16,511 nucleotides of DNA from contig CAZLMW010000157.1 of the NCBI GenBank assembly GCA_964560875.1, positions 1 to 16,511 on the forward strand, given 5' to 3'. The position numbers and the translations under genes are program-made. Below the pieces are notes generated by a model. The model ran no database searches. It was not told the DNA's origin and saw nothing but the letters and a program-made list of their open reading frames with translations. The stretch is from CAZLMW01 sp964560875 (GTDB lineage: Bacteria; Myxococcota_A; UBA9042). Positions 1 to 7,459 of this stretch are shown here, piece by piece (the stretch's first letter is position 1; every line of letters begins with the position of its first letter).

Positions 1-48
1 TTCCCCCTTGATCGAGGCGCCGTCTGCCAAGACAAAACCCAAATTCAT
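1..48 (-). CDS. Possible 5' end of an unknown protein, cut by the window edge
   Basis: Read on the minus strand, 48-1 opens with ATG and runs 16 codons to the edge without a stop, beginning MNLGFVLADGASIKG. The peptide looks protein-like and would follow the kinase gene in the same direction, with 67 bases between the kinase stop and this ATG. No strong Shine-Dalgarno sequence lies before it. A second minus-strand ATG at 61 in another frame is also open to the edge, so the frame is not secure. Between the two genes there is only a weak GGGC-AGC-GCCC inverted repeat at 93-103. No function can be assigned from so short a piece. Confidence 0.25.
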   Translation of the reverse strand, partial: MNLGFVLADGASIKGE

Positions 49-115
49 CGAGCCGATCCATCGCAGTGAAAAGAAGCGAGGGGACAGGTAAGGGGCAGCG
101 CCCACTTGCGCCCAG

Positions 116-2386
116 CTATTCCTTTGGACCCCAGTAGTCGAGCTTGATCTTGCGGATCCGCTCCCGGTACTCGTCCTCGTCGATCATCTCGGACCGGTAG
201 AGCTGCTTGACGCGCGTGATCTTGGTATTGCGCGCGAGCTTCAACTTGCGGACGACGGTGTTGAATTCCTGCCGGTTGATCTTGCCCTCGCGGTACATCC
301 GCTTGGCGCGGTAGCCGGTCTTGATGCGCGATAGCTTGATACCGCCCGAGCTGATGTCGCTGGGCTTTTTCGGCTCATCGCGCACCCGTTCGCGCAGGGC
401 GCGGGCCCGGTCGATGCCCCTCTTGGCGGCGCCGGCGGCCTTGTCGACGAGGCCCTCCGGACCCTTCCTCGCGGGTGGCGGTGGCGGTGGCGGCGGTGGC
501 GCTGGCTTGGCGACCCGTTTGTCGGCGCCGGGTTTGGCGGGCGCTTTGGCGCGGGTGGATCGTCTGCCGCGGCGGGCCCGCTTCATCTCGATGATACGCA
601 CGGGGTCTTCGCCGGGGTTCAGGGTCAGGTCGCTGTCCTCGTAGCCGCGCTTTTTCAGCACGACGTCGGTCGGCTCGCTGACCATGATGGCGTGGGGCGT
701 CTTGCCCAGCGACTTGTTGTCGACGAACACCTCGGCGCGATGGGGTTTGCTGACGATGGTGATCTTGGTCGGGCCAGCGGGTTTGTCTCCGCCAGCCGCC
801 TTTTCGTCGGCCTCTTTTGCGGCTTTTTCGTCGTCAGCGGCCGGCTTTTCGGCGTTTTCGGCAGGTGCCTCTGCTTTCTGCCCGGATTTATCAGCTTTTT
901 CGGGCGCTTTCTCGGCTGGCACAGCAACAGGGCCCGCTTTCTTGGCCCCGTCATCCTTCTTGGCCCCGTCTTCGCCCCTCATCATCGTGGCGGCCAGGCC
1001 GGCGGCGACCAGCATCGCGAATCCGCCCACGATCAGCGCGATGACGATGCCCGTCTTGTTGGGCTTACTGGCCGGGTGGTGTTCGGGCGCTTTGGGCACG
1101 TCGATGAGATCGACCGAATGGGGCTGCGTGGCCGGGCCGGGCTTGGCGACATGGGCGGTGTTTGGGTGGGCCGTGTTCGGGTGAGCGGCCGCGGCGGCCG
1201 GCATGGCGGGTTGGCTCGGAGGCGCGACGGCGGGTGTTGGGTGTGTTGGCGGGTTCACGGCCGGTTGTGGCGCGCTGATCATCGCGCCGGTGGGTGCCAT
1301 TTCAGCTGATGGAGCGACGGCGGCGCGTGGAATCGGCGTCGGCATCGCCGCGACCGTGTCCTGCATCTCGATCCCGGCGGCCGCGACCGCGGCGTCTTCG
1401 GGCAGCGTCTTGAGCAGCTCGCGCACCAGGTTGATCGCGGAATTGGCGTCTGCTGGGCGCTCATCGGAGCCCTTGGCCAGCAGCTTGTCCATCAGCGGCT
1501 GCACGAGCGCGAGCGCCGGCAGGTCGGGGCGCGATTCGATCAGGCGGCGCGGTGTCTGGCCGACGTGCATGAGCAGGACGGACACCGGCGTCGCCGCCTC
1601 GAACGGCACCTTTCCGGTCAACATCTCGTACAGGATGATGCCGAGCGAATAGAAGTCCGAGCGGTGATCGATGCCCTCGCCGCGCGCCTGTTCGGGCGAC
1701 ATGTATGCGGGCGTGCCGACGATCATGCCGGTCTTGGTCACCTTGCTGAGATCGTTGCCGGCGACGAGCTTGGCGATACCAAAGTCCATGACCTTGATCA
1801 CCGGCCCGTCACGGCCCTGCGTTACGAAGATGTTGGCGGGCTTGAGATCGCGGTGAACGATGTTCAGATCGTGCGCCTCGCGCAGCGCGTAGAGCACCTG
1901 CAGCCCGATCTCGAGCGTCGCCTGCGGCCCCAGCGCGCCCGTTGCCGCCATCTCGTCGGCGAGCTCACGGCCCTGCAGCAGCTCCATCACCAGGTAGAGC
2001 AAGCCGTCGTCGGTGACGCCAAAGTCGTACAATCGGATGATGTTGGGGTGCGACAGGCGCGAGGTGACCTTCGCCTCGATCTGGAAGCGCTTGATCGCGC
2101 CAAGGTCGCTCGCGATCTCCGCCGAGATGAGCTTGACCGCGACCGGTCGATCCACCGAGAGCTGCACCCCGCGGTAGACAGTTCCCATGCCGCCTTTGCC
2201 GAGCTCGTCGATCAGCTTGTACTGGTCGGCGAGGACCCGACCCGCGTGTTCAGCCTTCTTTTCGACGTTGACGACCGACAGCGAGACGGTCGACGTGCGG
2301 CACGCGTTGCAATAGCGATCGTCGAGCTTTGCCTCGCATTGGGGGCAGATGCGGGTCGGTCCGGACACGGAAGCCTCGTTGGTCAT
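116..2386 (-). CDS. Membrane-anchored Ser/Thr protein kinase with zinc ribbon, PEGA domain and SHOCT-like C-terminus
   Basis: A 756-residue Hanks-type kinase that should phosphorylate Ser/Thr residues of cytoplasmic partners. An N-terminal zinc ribbon has Cys pairs at 14/17 and 26/29. The kinase domain (about 56-325) has the glycine loop GKGGMG (63-68), Lys85, Glu104, HRDLKPAN (178-185), DFG (201-203), and SPE (230-232) in place of APE, so it should be active. A Pro/Ala-rich linker follows, then one membrane segment (about 446-468), a Lys/Ala/Glu-rich stretch, a PEGA-type domain (about 540-602), nine prolines (630-638), and two similar helical hairpins (about 686-716 and 722-752) resembling SHOCT domains. 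With a single membrane span, the PEGA and C-terminal parts would face the periplasm. The start at 2386 is chosen because it opens directly onto the zinc ribbon; the longer frame upstream reads low-complexity Pro/Leu/Glu antisense to the next gene. It is transcribed divergently from the lipoprotein gene at 2640. Confidence 0.95.
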   Translation of the reverse strand: MTNEASVSGPTRICPQCEAKLDDRYCNACRTSTVSLSVVNVEKKAEHAGRVLADQYKLIDELGKGGMGTVYRGVQLSVDRPVAVKLISAEIASDLGAIKRFQIEAKVTSRLSHPNIIRLYDFGVTDDGLLYLVMELLQGRELADEMAATGALGPQATLEIGLQVLYALREAHDLNIVHRDLKPANIFVTQGRDGPVIKVMDFGIAKLVAGNDLSKVTKTGMIVGTPAYMSPEQARGEGIDHRSDFYSLGIILYEMLTGKVPFEAATPVSVLLMHVGQTPRRLIESRPDLPALALVQPLMDKLLAKGSDERPADANSAINLVRELLKTLPEDAAVAAAGIEMQDTVAAMPTPIPRAAVAPSAEMAPTGAMISAPQPAVNPPTHPTPAVAPPSQPAMPAAAAAHPNTAHPNTAHVAKPGPATQPHSVDLIDVPKAPEHHPASKPNKTGIVIALIVGGFAMLVAAGLAATMMRGEDGAKKDDGAKKAGPVAVPAEKAPEKADKSGQKAEAPAENAEKPAADDEKAAKEADEKAAGGDKPAGPTKITIVSKPHRAEVFVDNKSLGKTPHAIMVSEPTDVVLKKRGYEDSDLTLNPGEDPVRIIEMKRARRGRRSTRAKAPAKPGADKRVAKPAPPPPPPPPPARKGPEGLVDKAAGAAKRGIDRARALRERVRDEPKKPSDISSGGIKLSRIKTGYRAKRMYREGKINRQEFNTVVRKLKLARNTKITRVKQLYRSEMIDEDEYRERIRKIKLDYWGPKE

Positions 2387-2639
2387 GCAGGCCAGATGAT
2401 AGGCAGCGCGCCGGGACGTGTCGAACAACCGCATGGAGCACGGTATAGGTAGCGTGACAAGCCACAAACGGTCCTTGGATGCCCCATTTGGCGTCGGACC
2501 GGGACAGTTTTTGGCGAACAACGGCCGTAAACCGGGGGACAACAGGTCCCATTTTGCCCCGGGCTTTGTTGCGGGGGGCATACGGCTCCAGTACCGTATA
2601 CGGCCGCGATTGCACGCGCTCTCGCGGCAGGAGGGAACC
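2387..2639. promoter_or_regulatory. Divergent promoter region between the kinase and lipoprotein genes
   Basis: These 253 bases hold no gene but must contain the start signals of two divergent genes. A TATACC hexamer on the minus strand (2442-2447) lies about 56 bases before the kinase ATG, but no good -35 partner is seen. Nearer the lipoprotein gene there is a perfect 10-base palindrome, CCGTATACGG (2594-2603), which could be an operator or contain a -10-like TATACG. A nested inverted repeat lies at 2532-2562: outer arms CCGGGG/CCCCGG, inner arms GGGAC (2536-2540) and GTCCC (2546-2550). It could fold in the leader RNA. The ribosome binding site AGGAGGG is at 2629-2635. The promoter assignments are weak. 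Confidence 0.35.
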
Positions 2640-5600
2640 ATGCCACGGCCTTTTTTCCGGCCCTTCCGGTCGACGCTCGCCTTTGGTGCAGCGTTGGTCC
2701 TCGTCAGCGTCGCTTCGGCGTGCGGCGAAGATGCGGTTGACGAGCAGGACACCGTCAGCTTCAACGAACCCGACAACGGCCCCGCCGATCTGGGCACGTC
2801 GTCGAGCAGCGGTGTGAACGATACGGGCTCGAGCACCAGCGGCGGGACCAAAGACGCCGGGTCCACGACAAGCAGCAGCGGTGGCGACACATCCGGCGGC
2901 TCGGGTTCGAGCAGCGGCGATACGTCCGGTGGGTCCGGTTCGAGCAGCGGCGATACGTCCGGCGGGTCCGGTTCGAGCAGCGGCGACGGCGGTTCGAGCA
3001 CCAGCGGCGGCGATGGCTCCAGCAGCAGCGGCGCGGATGTAAACGACGCGGGTTCGTCCGGCGGCACCACCTGTTCGACCAGCTGCTACAACAAGTGCGG
3101 CAAGTTCCAGGGCAGCAAGTGCTGCAACTGCGATAAGTCTTGTACGACTTACAAGGACTGCTGCAAGGACTACCAGGCGCTCTGTGGCGGCACGGTGAGC
3201 GACGCTGGCGGCACCTCGAGCAGCAGCGGCGCGGACGCTGGCGGTTCGTCGAGCGGTGGCAACGACGGCGGTGGCTCCAGCAGCGGCGGCTCCCAGGACG
3301 CTGGCCCTGCGCAGTACACCGACATCGGCTGTCAGCTCGTGCCTCCCGCGTTGCCGGCCGGATCGCTGGTCATCAACGAGCTGATGATCAACCCCAAGAA
3401 GACCATCGACCAGTTCGGCGAGTGGATCGAGATTCACAACCCGACCGCCAACCCGATCGCGCTCGGCGGCCTCATCGTCGGCGACGCGACCGGCACGCAG
3501 AGCTTCAAGATCGCCGGCTGCACGTTGTTTGTGAACGCGGGCGGCTTCGTGGTGCTCGGCGTCAACGGCGACTCGGCGAAGAACGGCGGTTACAAGCCCG
3601 ATTACGTCTACAGCCAAAACGACCTGTCGATGAACAACGTGGCCGGGTCGGTCGTGCTCAAAGTTGGCACCACGGTCATCGACCAGGTGACCTGGACGCT
3701 CGAGACATGGCCCTACTCCGAGCTGGACGGCAAGGCGGCCAGCCTCGATCCCGCCAAGGCTGCGGCGGACAAGAACGACAAGTACCCGTTCACCTGGTGT
3801 CCGAGCAGCGTTCCGATGCAGCTGGGCGACTTCGGTAGCCCGGGCAAGAAGAACCCGATCTGCCCCAAGCCGCCAGACGACGACAAAGACGAGATCCCCA
3901 ACGCGAAGGATAACTGCCCGCAAAAGGCCAACCCGAAGCAGGAAAACGGCGACAAGGACACGCTCGGCGACGCTTGCGATAACTGCCCGAAGATCCCCAA
4001 CCAGGATCAGAAGGACAGCGACTTCGACGGCATCGGCGACGCTTGCGACAAGATCGAGTGCGGCGATGGCGACCTCGACAAGGGCGAGGAGTGCGACGAT
4101 GGCAACCAGACGCCCAACGACGGCTGCGAGAAGTGCAAGGTCAAGAAGATCATCCCGTCCAAGGTGTGGATCACCGAGGTCTTCGTCGACACCGAGCAGG
4201 TGAGCAAGGGCGAGTGGCTTGAGATCTACAACGGCGGCGGCAAGGACGAGAACATCAACGGCTGGACCATCAAGACCGGCAAGGGCGGCAGCCACAAGAT
4301 CAAGGTCGGCAACGGTGTGCTCACGCTCAAGCAGGGCGAATACATGGTCATCGGCGCGTCCACGAGCACGCTGTACAACGGCAAGGTCGACATCTCGTAT
4401 GCGTGGGCCGACGCGAAGGGCAACTCGCAGATCTTCCTCGACGACAAGGCCGACAGCATCGAGATCTGGAACAACACGGTGCTGATCGATCGCATCGACT
4501 ACGGCACGAAGACGCCCAAACCCGCGACCGGCAAGTCGCTGATGCTCGACCCGCAGTTCAGCTCCGCCGCCTACAACGACAAGGGCGTCTACTGGTGCTA
4601 CGCGTACAACAAGTGGCAGTTCAGCCAGGACTTCGGCACGCCGGGCAAGAAGAACGACACGTGCATCCCGGCCAAGGCCGATAAGGACGGCGACCTCGTC
4701 AACAACGAGAACGACAACTGCATCTTCGTCGCCAACAAGGCGCAGGCCGACAACGACGGCGACGGCATCGGCGACGCGTGTGACAACTGCCCGGTCGTCG
4801 CCAACAAGGACCAGGCCGACAAGGACAACGACGACCGCGGCGACCTCTGCGACAACTGCGTCAACTTCCCCAACAACGACCAAAAGGACAGCGACGGCGA
4901 CGGCTGGGGCGACTTCTGCGACTCGCTCACCTGCGGCAACGGCAAGGTCGACAAGTACGAGGAGTGCGACGACAACAACACCAAGAGCGGCGACGGTTGC
5001 TCGGGCAACTGCCTCAAGGAGAGCTTCAAGGCCGGCGACGTCATCTTCACCGAGCTGATGATCAACCCGACCAAGGTCAGCGATAAGAAGGGCGAGTGGA
5101 TCGAGCTGCACAACACGACCGACAAGACGATCGACATCAACGGCTGGCTGCTCAAGGACGTCGGCCCGGGCCACACGATCAACAGCCCCAAGCCGCTGCG
5201 CATCAAGCCGGGCGCCTACATCGTCATCGGCAACAGCGACTTGCCCAAGGAAAACGGCAACTACCAGGCCGCCTACAAGTACTCCAACGTGTCGATGACC
5301 AACCTGCAGGGCGTCGTGGCGCTCAAGTGGAAAAACGTCGTCATCGACTCGGTCCAGTACTACGCCAAGGGCTTTTTCTGCGACCCGAAAAACCCCAAGC
5401 CGGGCTGCCAGGACCAGGGCTTTGATATCGGCATTGGCCAGTCCCTGTCGCTGGATCCGACGGCGAAGAGCCACAACTCCAACGACCTCGCCGACAACTG
5501 GTGTAAGGGCAAGAAGAAGTACGGCGACGGCGACTTCGGCACCCCCGCGGCGGCCAACCCGTCGTGCGCCAACCCCTGCATGACCGGCAAGAAGCCCAAC

Positions 5601-7367
5601 CAGACCGCCAAGAAGGACGGGACCAAGTGCGGCGAAGGGCTGTGGTGCCAAAAGGGCGAGTGTGTGCCGCAACCCAAGTGCGGCGACGGCGTGAAAAACC
5701 AGAAATCTGAAGAGTGCGACGACGGCAACAACAAGGGCGGCGACGGCTGCGACGCGTCCTGCATCAAGGAGCCCGATCCCAAGCCCGATGGCACGCTCAT
5801 CATCACCGAGATCCAGAACAACCCCGACGCGGACAAGGACGACTCGAGCCAGTGGTTCGAGGTCTACAACGCGACCGGCAAGTCGATCGACCTGACCGGG
5901 TGGCGGCTCAAGGACGGCAAGGTCGGCGGCAACAACCACACCATCAAGCCTCGCTGCGGCGACGGCGCGACGATGGCCACCGAACAGTGCGATGACGGCA
6001 ACACCAAGGACGGCGACGGCTGCAGCAAGACCTGCAAGACCGAGGGCACGTGTACGTGTCTGAAGCTCGACGGCAAGAAGGCGTACGTGTCGCTGACCAA
6101 GAAGGTCAAGCCGCTCGATTACCCCAAGAAGATGACGCTGCACGGCTGGTTCCTGCTCGATTCGGCGACCGGCGGGCATGCGTGCAAGGTCAACGGCAAG
6201 CTGCAGCCGTGTTCGGACCTGTTCAGCTACGGAATTCAGGGCGACTACCGGCTCGGCATGCGGTCGATGGGTGGCGCGCTGTGGGCGATTGTCGGCGCTG
6301 ACTCGCACAAGGTCACCGATCTGCAGGTGGGCGTGAACAAGTACACGGGTGTCTGGATGCACCTGGCGATCACGATCGACGGCGACAACGGCGGCGCGTG
6401 GCTCAACGGCCGGCTGGTCAAGGAGTTCAAGGTCGTCAACTGGCCCAGCGGCGCGGCCGAAGCCAAGCGGCTGACCATCGGCGGTGTTCAGGACGCCCAG
6501 GGCTTGCTCAGCGCGGCGATGCACGGGCGGGTCACCTCGTTCCATGTCGCGACCAAGGTGTTGTTCACGCGTTCGTTCGGCCCGCAGCCCAAGCTCCAGT
6601 CGGCTTACAAGGGCGACCTGGTGGCGCTCAAGCTCGACGAAGGCAAGGGCACGACGCTCAGCGATGACAGCGGCAACCTGCACCAGGCCGGGCATAACGG
6701 TGGCGTGTGGGCGAGCAAGTCCAGCGGACCGTCCGGACCGTACTGCGCCAACGGCGGCGTGTTGTTCCCCGAGACCAAGGCGATGACGCCCGGCTTCGAC
6801 GCGCTGTGGGTCAAGTCGTTCACCTATGCGGTCATCGGTCGGTCGGTGCAGCCGTCGCTCAACAACTGCACGCCGGTTACGTACGGCTGGGCCGACAACC
6901 CCGGGCACGGCTTCTTTGAGCTTGGCCTGGTCAAGGACACCATCGAGCTGGTCAACAAGTCCGGCAAGACCATCGACATGGTCGCCTACGCCGGCAACTG
7001 GCCGTCGGGGATCGGGCGCTCGATGATGCTCGACCACGCGCAGAAGAACTGCCTGGACACGGCGAAGAACAACGACGTGAAGTGCTGGAAACCGGCCGGC
7101 CTCAAGTGCTGGTACGGCTGCAACTGGGCCGCGAATTCGACGTATTGGTGCTGTGGCGGCAAGACGCTCAAGAAGGTTCCCACCGGCAAGAAGGACGCCA
7201 AGGGCAACCCGATCTACGAGGACAAGCTCGTCGATTGCCCGACGACCTGCGGTGCCAGCGAGGTTTGCGAGTTCACCTTGGCCAACAAGTGCAAGTCCAG
7301 CGCCCACAAGTGCTGCCTGCAGCGCGATAACGGCACGCCTGGCAAACCCAACGTCTGTCCCCAGTAG
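2640..7367 (+). CDS. Giant modular surface lipoprotein with lamin-tail, TSP3-like, Cys-rich, somatomedin-B-like and LamG modules
   Basis: A 1575-residue protein beginning with a lipoprotein signal peptide: basic start, hydrophobic core, lipobox ASAC with Cys28. A strong AGGAGGG site sits four bases before the ATG. A Ser/Gly/Asp-rich linker (about 40-235) contains a somatomedin-B-like knot at 149-182. Next come lamin-tail domain 1 (about 240-408), TSP3-like calcium-binding repeats (414-471), a DUF4215 Cys repeat (474-501), lamin-tail 2 (507-676), TSP3-like repeats (681-761), DUF4215 (764-795), lamin-tail 3 (800-977), a short Cys-rich knot (980-1009), DUF4215 (1013-1044), and the first half of lamin-tail 4 (1052-1104). 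DUF4215 repeat 4 (from 1105) and a LamG-like jelly roll (about 1139-1320) interrupt that domain, which resumes near 1394. A Cys-rich tail runs from about 1488 and ends GTPGKPNVCPQ. No enzyme motif is seen. It is probably displayed on the outer membrane or cell surface for adhesion or matrix binding; that role is inferred from the modules. Confidence 0.93.
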   Translation: MPRPFFRPFRSTLAFGAALVLVSVASACGEDAVDEQDTVSFNEPDNGPADLGTSSSSGVNDTGSSTSGGTKDAGSTTSSSGGDTSGGSGSSSGDTSGGSGSSSGDTSGGSGSSSGDGGSSTSGGDGSSSSGADVNDAGSSGGTTCSTSCYNKCGKFQGSKCCNCDKSCTTYKDCCKDYQALCGGTVSDAGGTSSSSGADAGGSSSGGNDGGGSSSGGSQDAGPAQYTDIGCQLVPPALPAGSLVINELMINPKKTIDQFGEWIEIHNPTANPIALGGLIVGDATGTQSFKIAGCTLFVNAGGFVVLGVNGDSAKNGGYKPDYVYSQNDLSMNNVAGSVVLKVGTTVIDQVTWTLETWPYSELDGKAASLDPAKAAADKNDKYPFTWCPSSVPMQLGDFGSPGKKNPICPKPPDDDKDEIPNAKDNCPQKANPKQENGDKDTLGDACDNCPKIPNQDQKDSDFDGIGDACDKIECGDGDLDKGEECDDGNQTPNDGCEKCKVKKIIPSKVWITEVFVDTEQVSKGEWLEIYNGGGKDENINGWTIKTGKGGSHKIKVGNGVLTLKQGEYMVIGASTSTLYNGKVDISYAWADAKGNSQIFLDDKADSIEIWNNTVLIDRIDYGTKTPKPATGKSLMLDPQFSSAAYNDKGVYWCYAYNKWQFSQDFGTPGKKNDTCIPAKADKDGDLVNNENDNCIFVANKAQADNDGDGIGDACDNCPVVANKDQADKDNDDRGDLCDNCVNFPNNDQKDSDGDGWGDFCDSLTCGNGKVDKYEECDDNNTKSGDGCSGNCLKESFKAGDVIFTELMINPTKVSDKKGEWIELHNTTDKTIDINGWLLKDVGPGHTINSPKPLRIKPGAYIVIGNSDLPKENGNYQAAYKYSNVSMTNLQGVVALKWKNVVIDSVQYYAKGFFCDPKNPKPGCQDQGFDIGIGQSLSLDPTAKSHNSNDLADNWCKGKKKYGDGDFGTPAAANPSCANPCMTGKKPNQTAKKDGTKCGEGLWCQKGECVPQPKCGDGVKNQKSEECDDGNNKGGDGCDASCIKEPDPKPDGTLIITEIQNNPDADKDDSSQWFEVYNATGKSIDLTGWRLKDGKVGGNNHTIKPRCGDGATMATEQCDDGNTKDGDGCSKTCKTEGTCTCLKLDGKKAYVSLTKKVKPLDYPKKMTLHGWFLLDSATGGHACKVNGKLQPCSDLFSYGIQGDYRLGMRSMGGALWAIVGADSHKVTDLQVGVNKYTGVWMHLAITIDGDNGGAWLNGRLVKEFKVVNWPSGAAEAKRLTIGGVQDAQGLLSAAMHGRVTSFHVATKVLFTRSFGPQPKLQSAYKGDLVALKLDEGKGTTLSDDSGNLHQAGHNGGVWASKSSGPSGPYCANGGVLFPETKAMTPGFDALWVKSFTYAVIGRSVQPSLNNCTPVTYGWADNPGHGFFELGLVKDTIELVNKSGKTIDMVAYAGNWPSGIGRSMMLDHAQKNCLDTAKNNDVKCWKPAGLKCWYGCNWAANSTYWCCGGKTLKKVPTGKKDAKGNPIYEDKLVDCPTTCGASEVCEFTLANKCKSSAHKCCLQRDNGTPGKPNVCPQ
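2883..2981 (+). repeat. Three tandem 33-bp repeats in the Ser/Gly linker
   Basis: Three head-to-tail 33-base units (2883-2915, 2916-2948, 2949-2981) encode an 11-residue Gly/Asp/Ser unit (GDTSGGSGSSS). Units 2 and 3 differ by one base; unit 1 differs at a few third positions. The array is in frame inside the flexible linker behind the lipid anchor, so changes in copy number would lengthen or shorten the stalk without breaking the gene. Confidence 0.9.
3084..3185 (+). other. Somatomedin-B-like domain within the first lipoprotein
   Basis: Residues 149-182 of the lipoprotein show C-x3-C, then CxC at 162/164, C168 followed by TTYKD, the CC pair 174/175, then KDY and C182. This is the Cys spacing and the D..C..Y..CC.DY signature of the somatomedin-B fold best known from vitronectin. 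Two further Cys, 145 and 161, lie outside the eight standard ones and could form an extra disulfide. Ser/Gly linkers flank it on both sides. Family assignment is by motif reading only. Confidence 0.75.
5793..7364 (+). other. Lamin-tail domain 4, split by inserted modules
   Basis: Residues 1052-1104 match the first half of lamin-tail domains 1-3: the TLIITEI strand, QWFEVYN in place of EWIEIHN, GWRLKDG, and HTIKP. Where the others continue with PGAYIVIG, this one switches to a DUF4215 repeat and a LamG-like domain. The missing half resumes near residue 1394 (TYAVIGRS, then DTIELVN, IDMVAYA, GIGRSMMLD). The closing GTPGKxNxxC motif that ends lamin-tail domains 1-2, and in weaker form 3, appears only at the extreme C-terminus, after a second Cys-rich insertion (about 1488-1555). 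Confidence 0.75.
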
Positions 7368-7459
7368 ACCGCCCGCTTGCCCTCCGAGTACGCTTCGGCA
7401 CGCCGCAGCGCCCAGTCCGGAGTAGCTCGGCTTCGCTCAATAGCCGCGAGGAGTCTTCC

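Noticed and set aside
1565..2452. Plus-strand open frame of 295 codons opposite the kinase domain
   Set aside because: The minus strand encodes an intact kinase with all catalytic motifs; this frame is its shadow.
2418..2639. Earlier start for the first lipoprotein at 2418
   Set aside because: The extra 74 residues have no motif, and would bury the lipoprotein signal peptide that starts at 2640 with an excellent AGGAGGG site.
2883..2981. CRISPR-like array
   Set aside because: Units are contiguous with no spacers, in frame, and encode a Ser/Gly linker.
2387..3070. Longer N-terminus for the kinase, starting at 3070
   Set aside because: It would overlap the signal peptide region of the divergent lipoprotein and reads Pro/Leu/Glu repeats that mirror the Ser/Gly linker on the other strand.
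2250..7307. Very long minus-strand open frame (1685 codons) opposite the first lipoprotein
   Set aside because: Its translation is Val/Ala/Leu/Arg-rich low complexity with no domain. It arises because the plus-strand gene uses GAC, AAC, GGC and AAG, which give no antisense stops. The plus strand has a signal peptide, RBS and recognisable domains.
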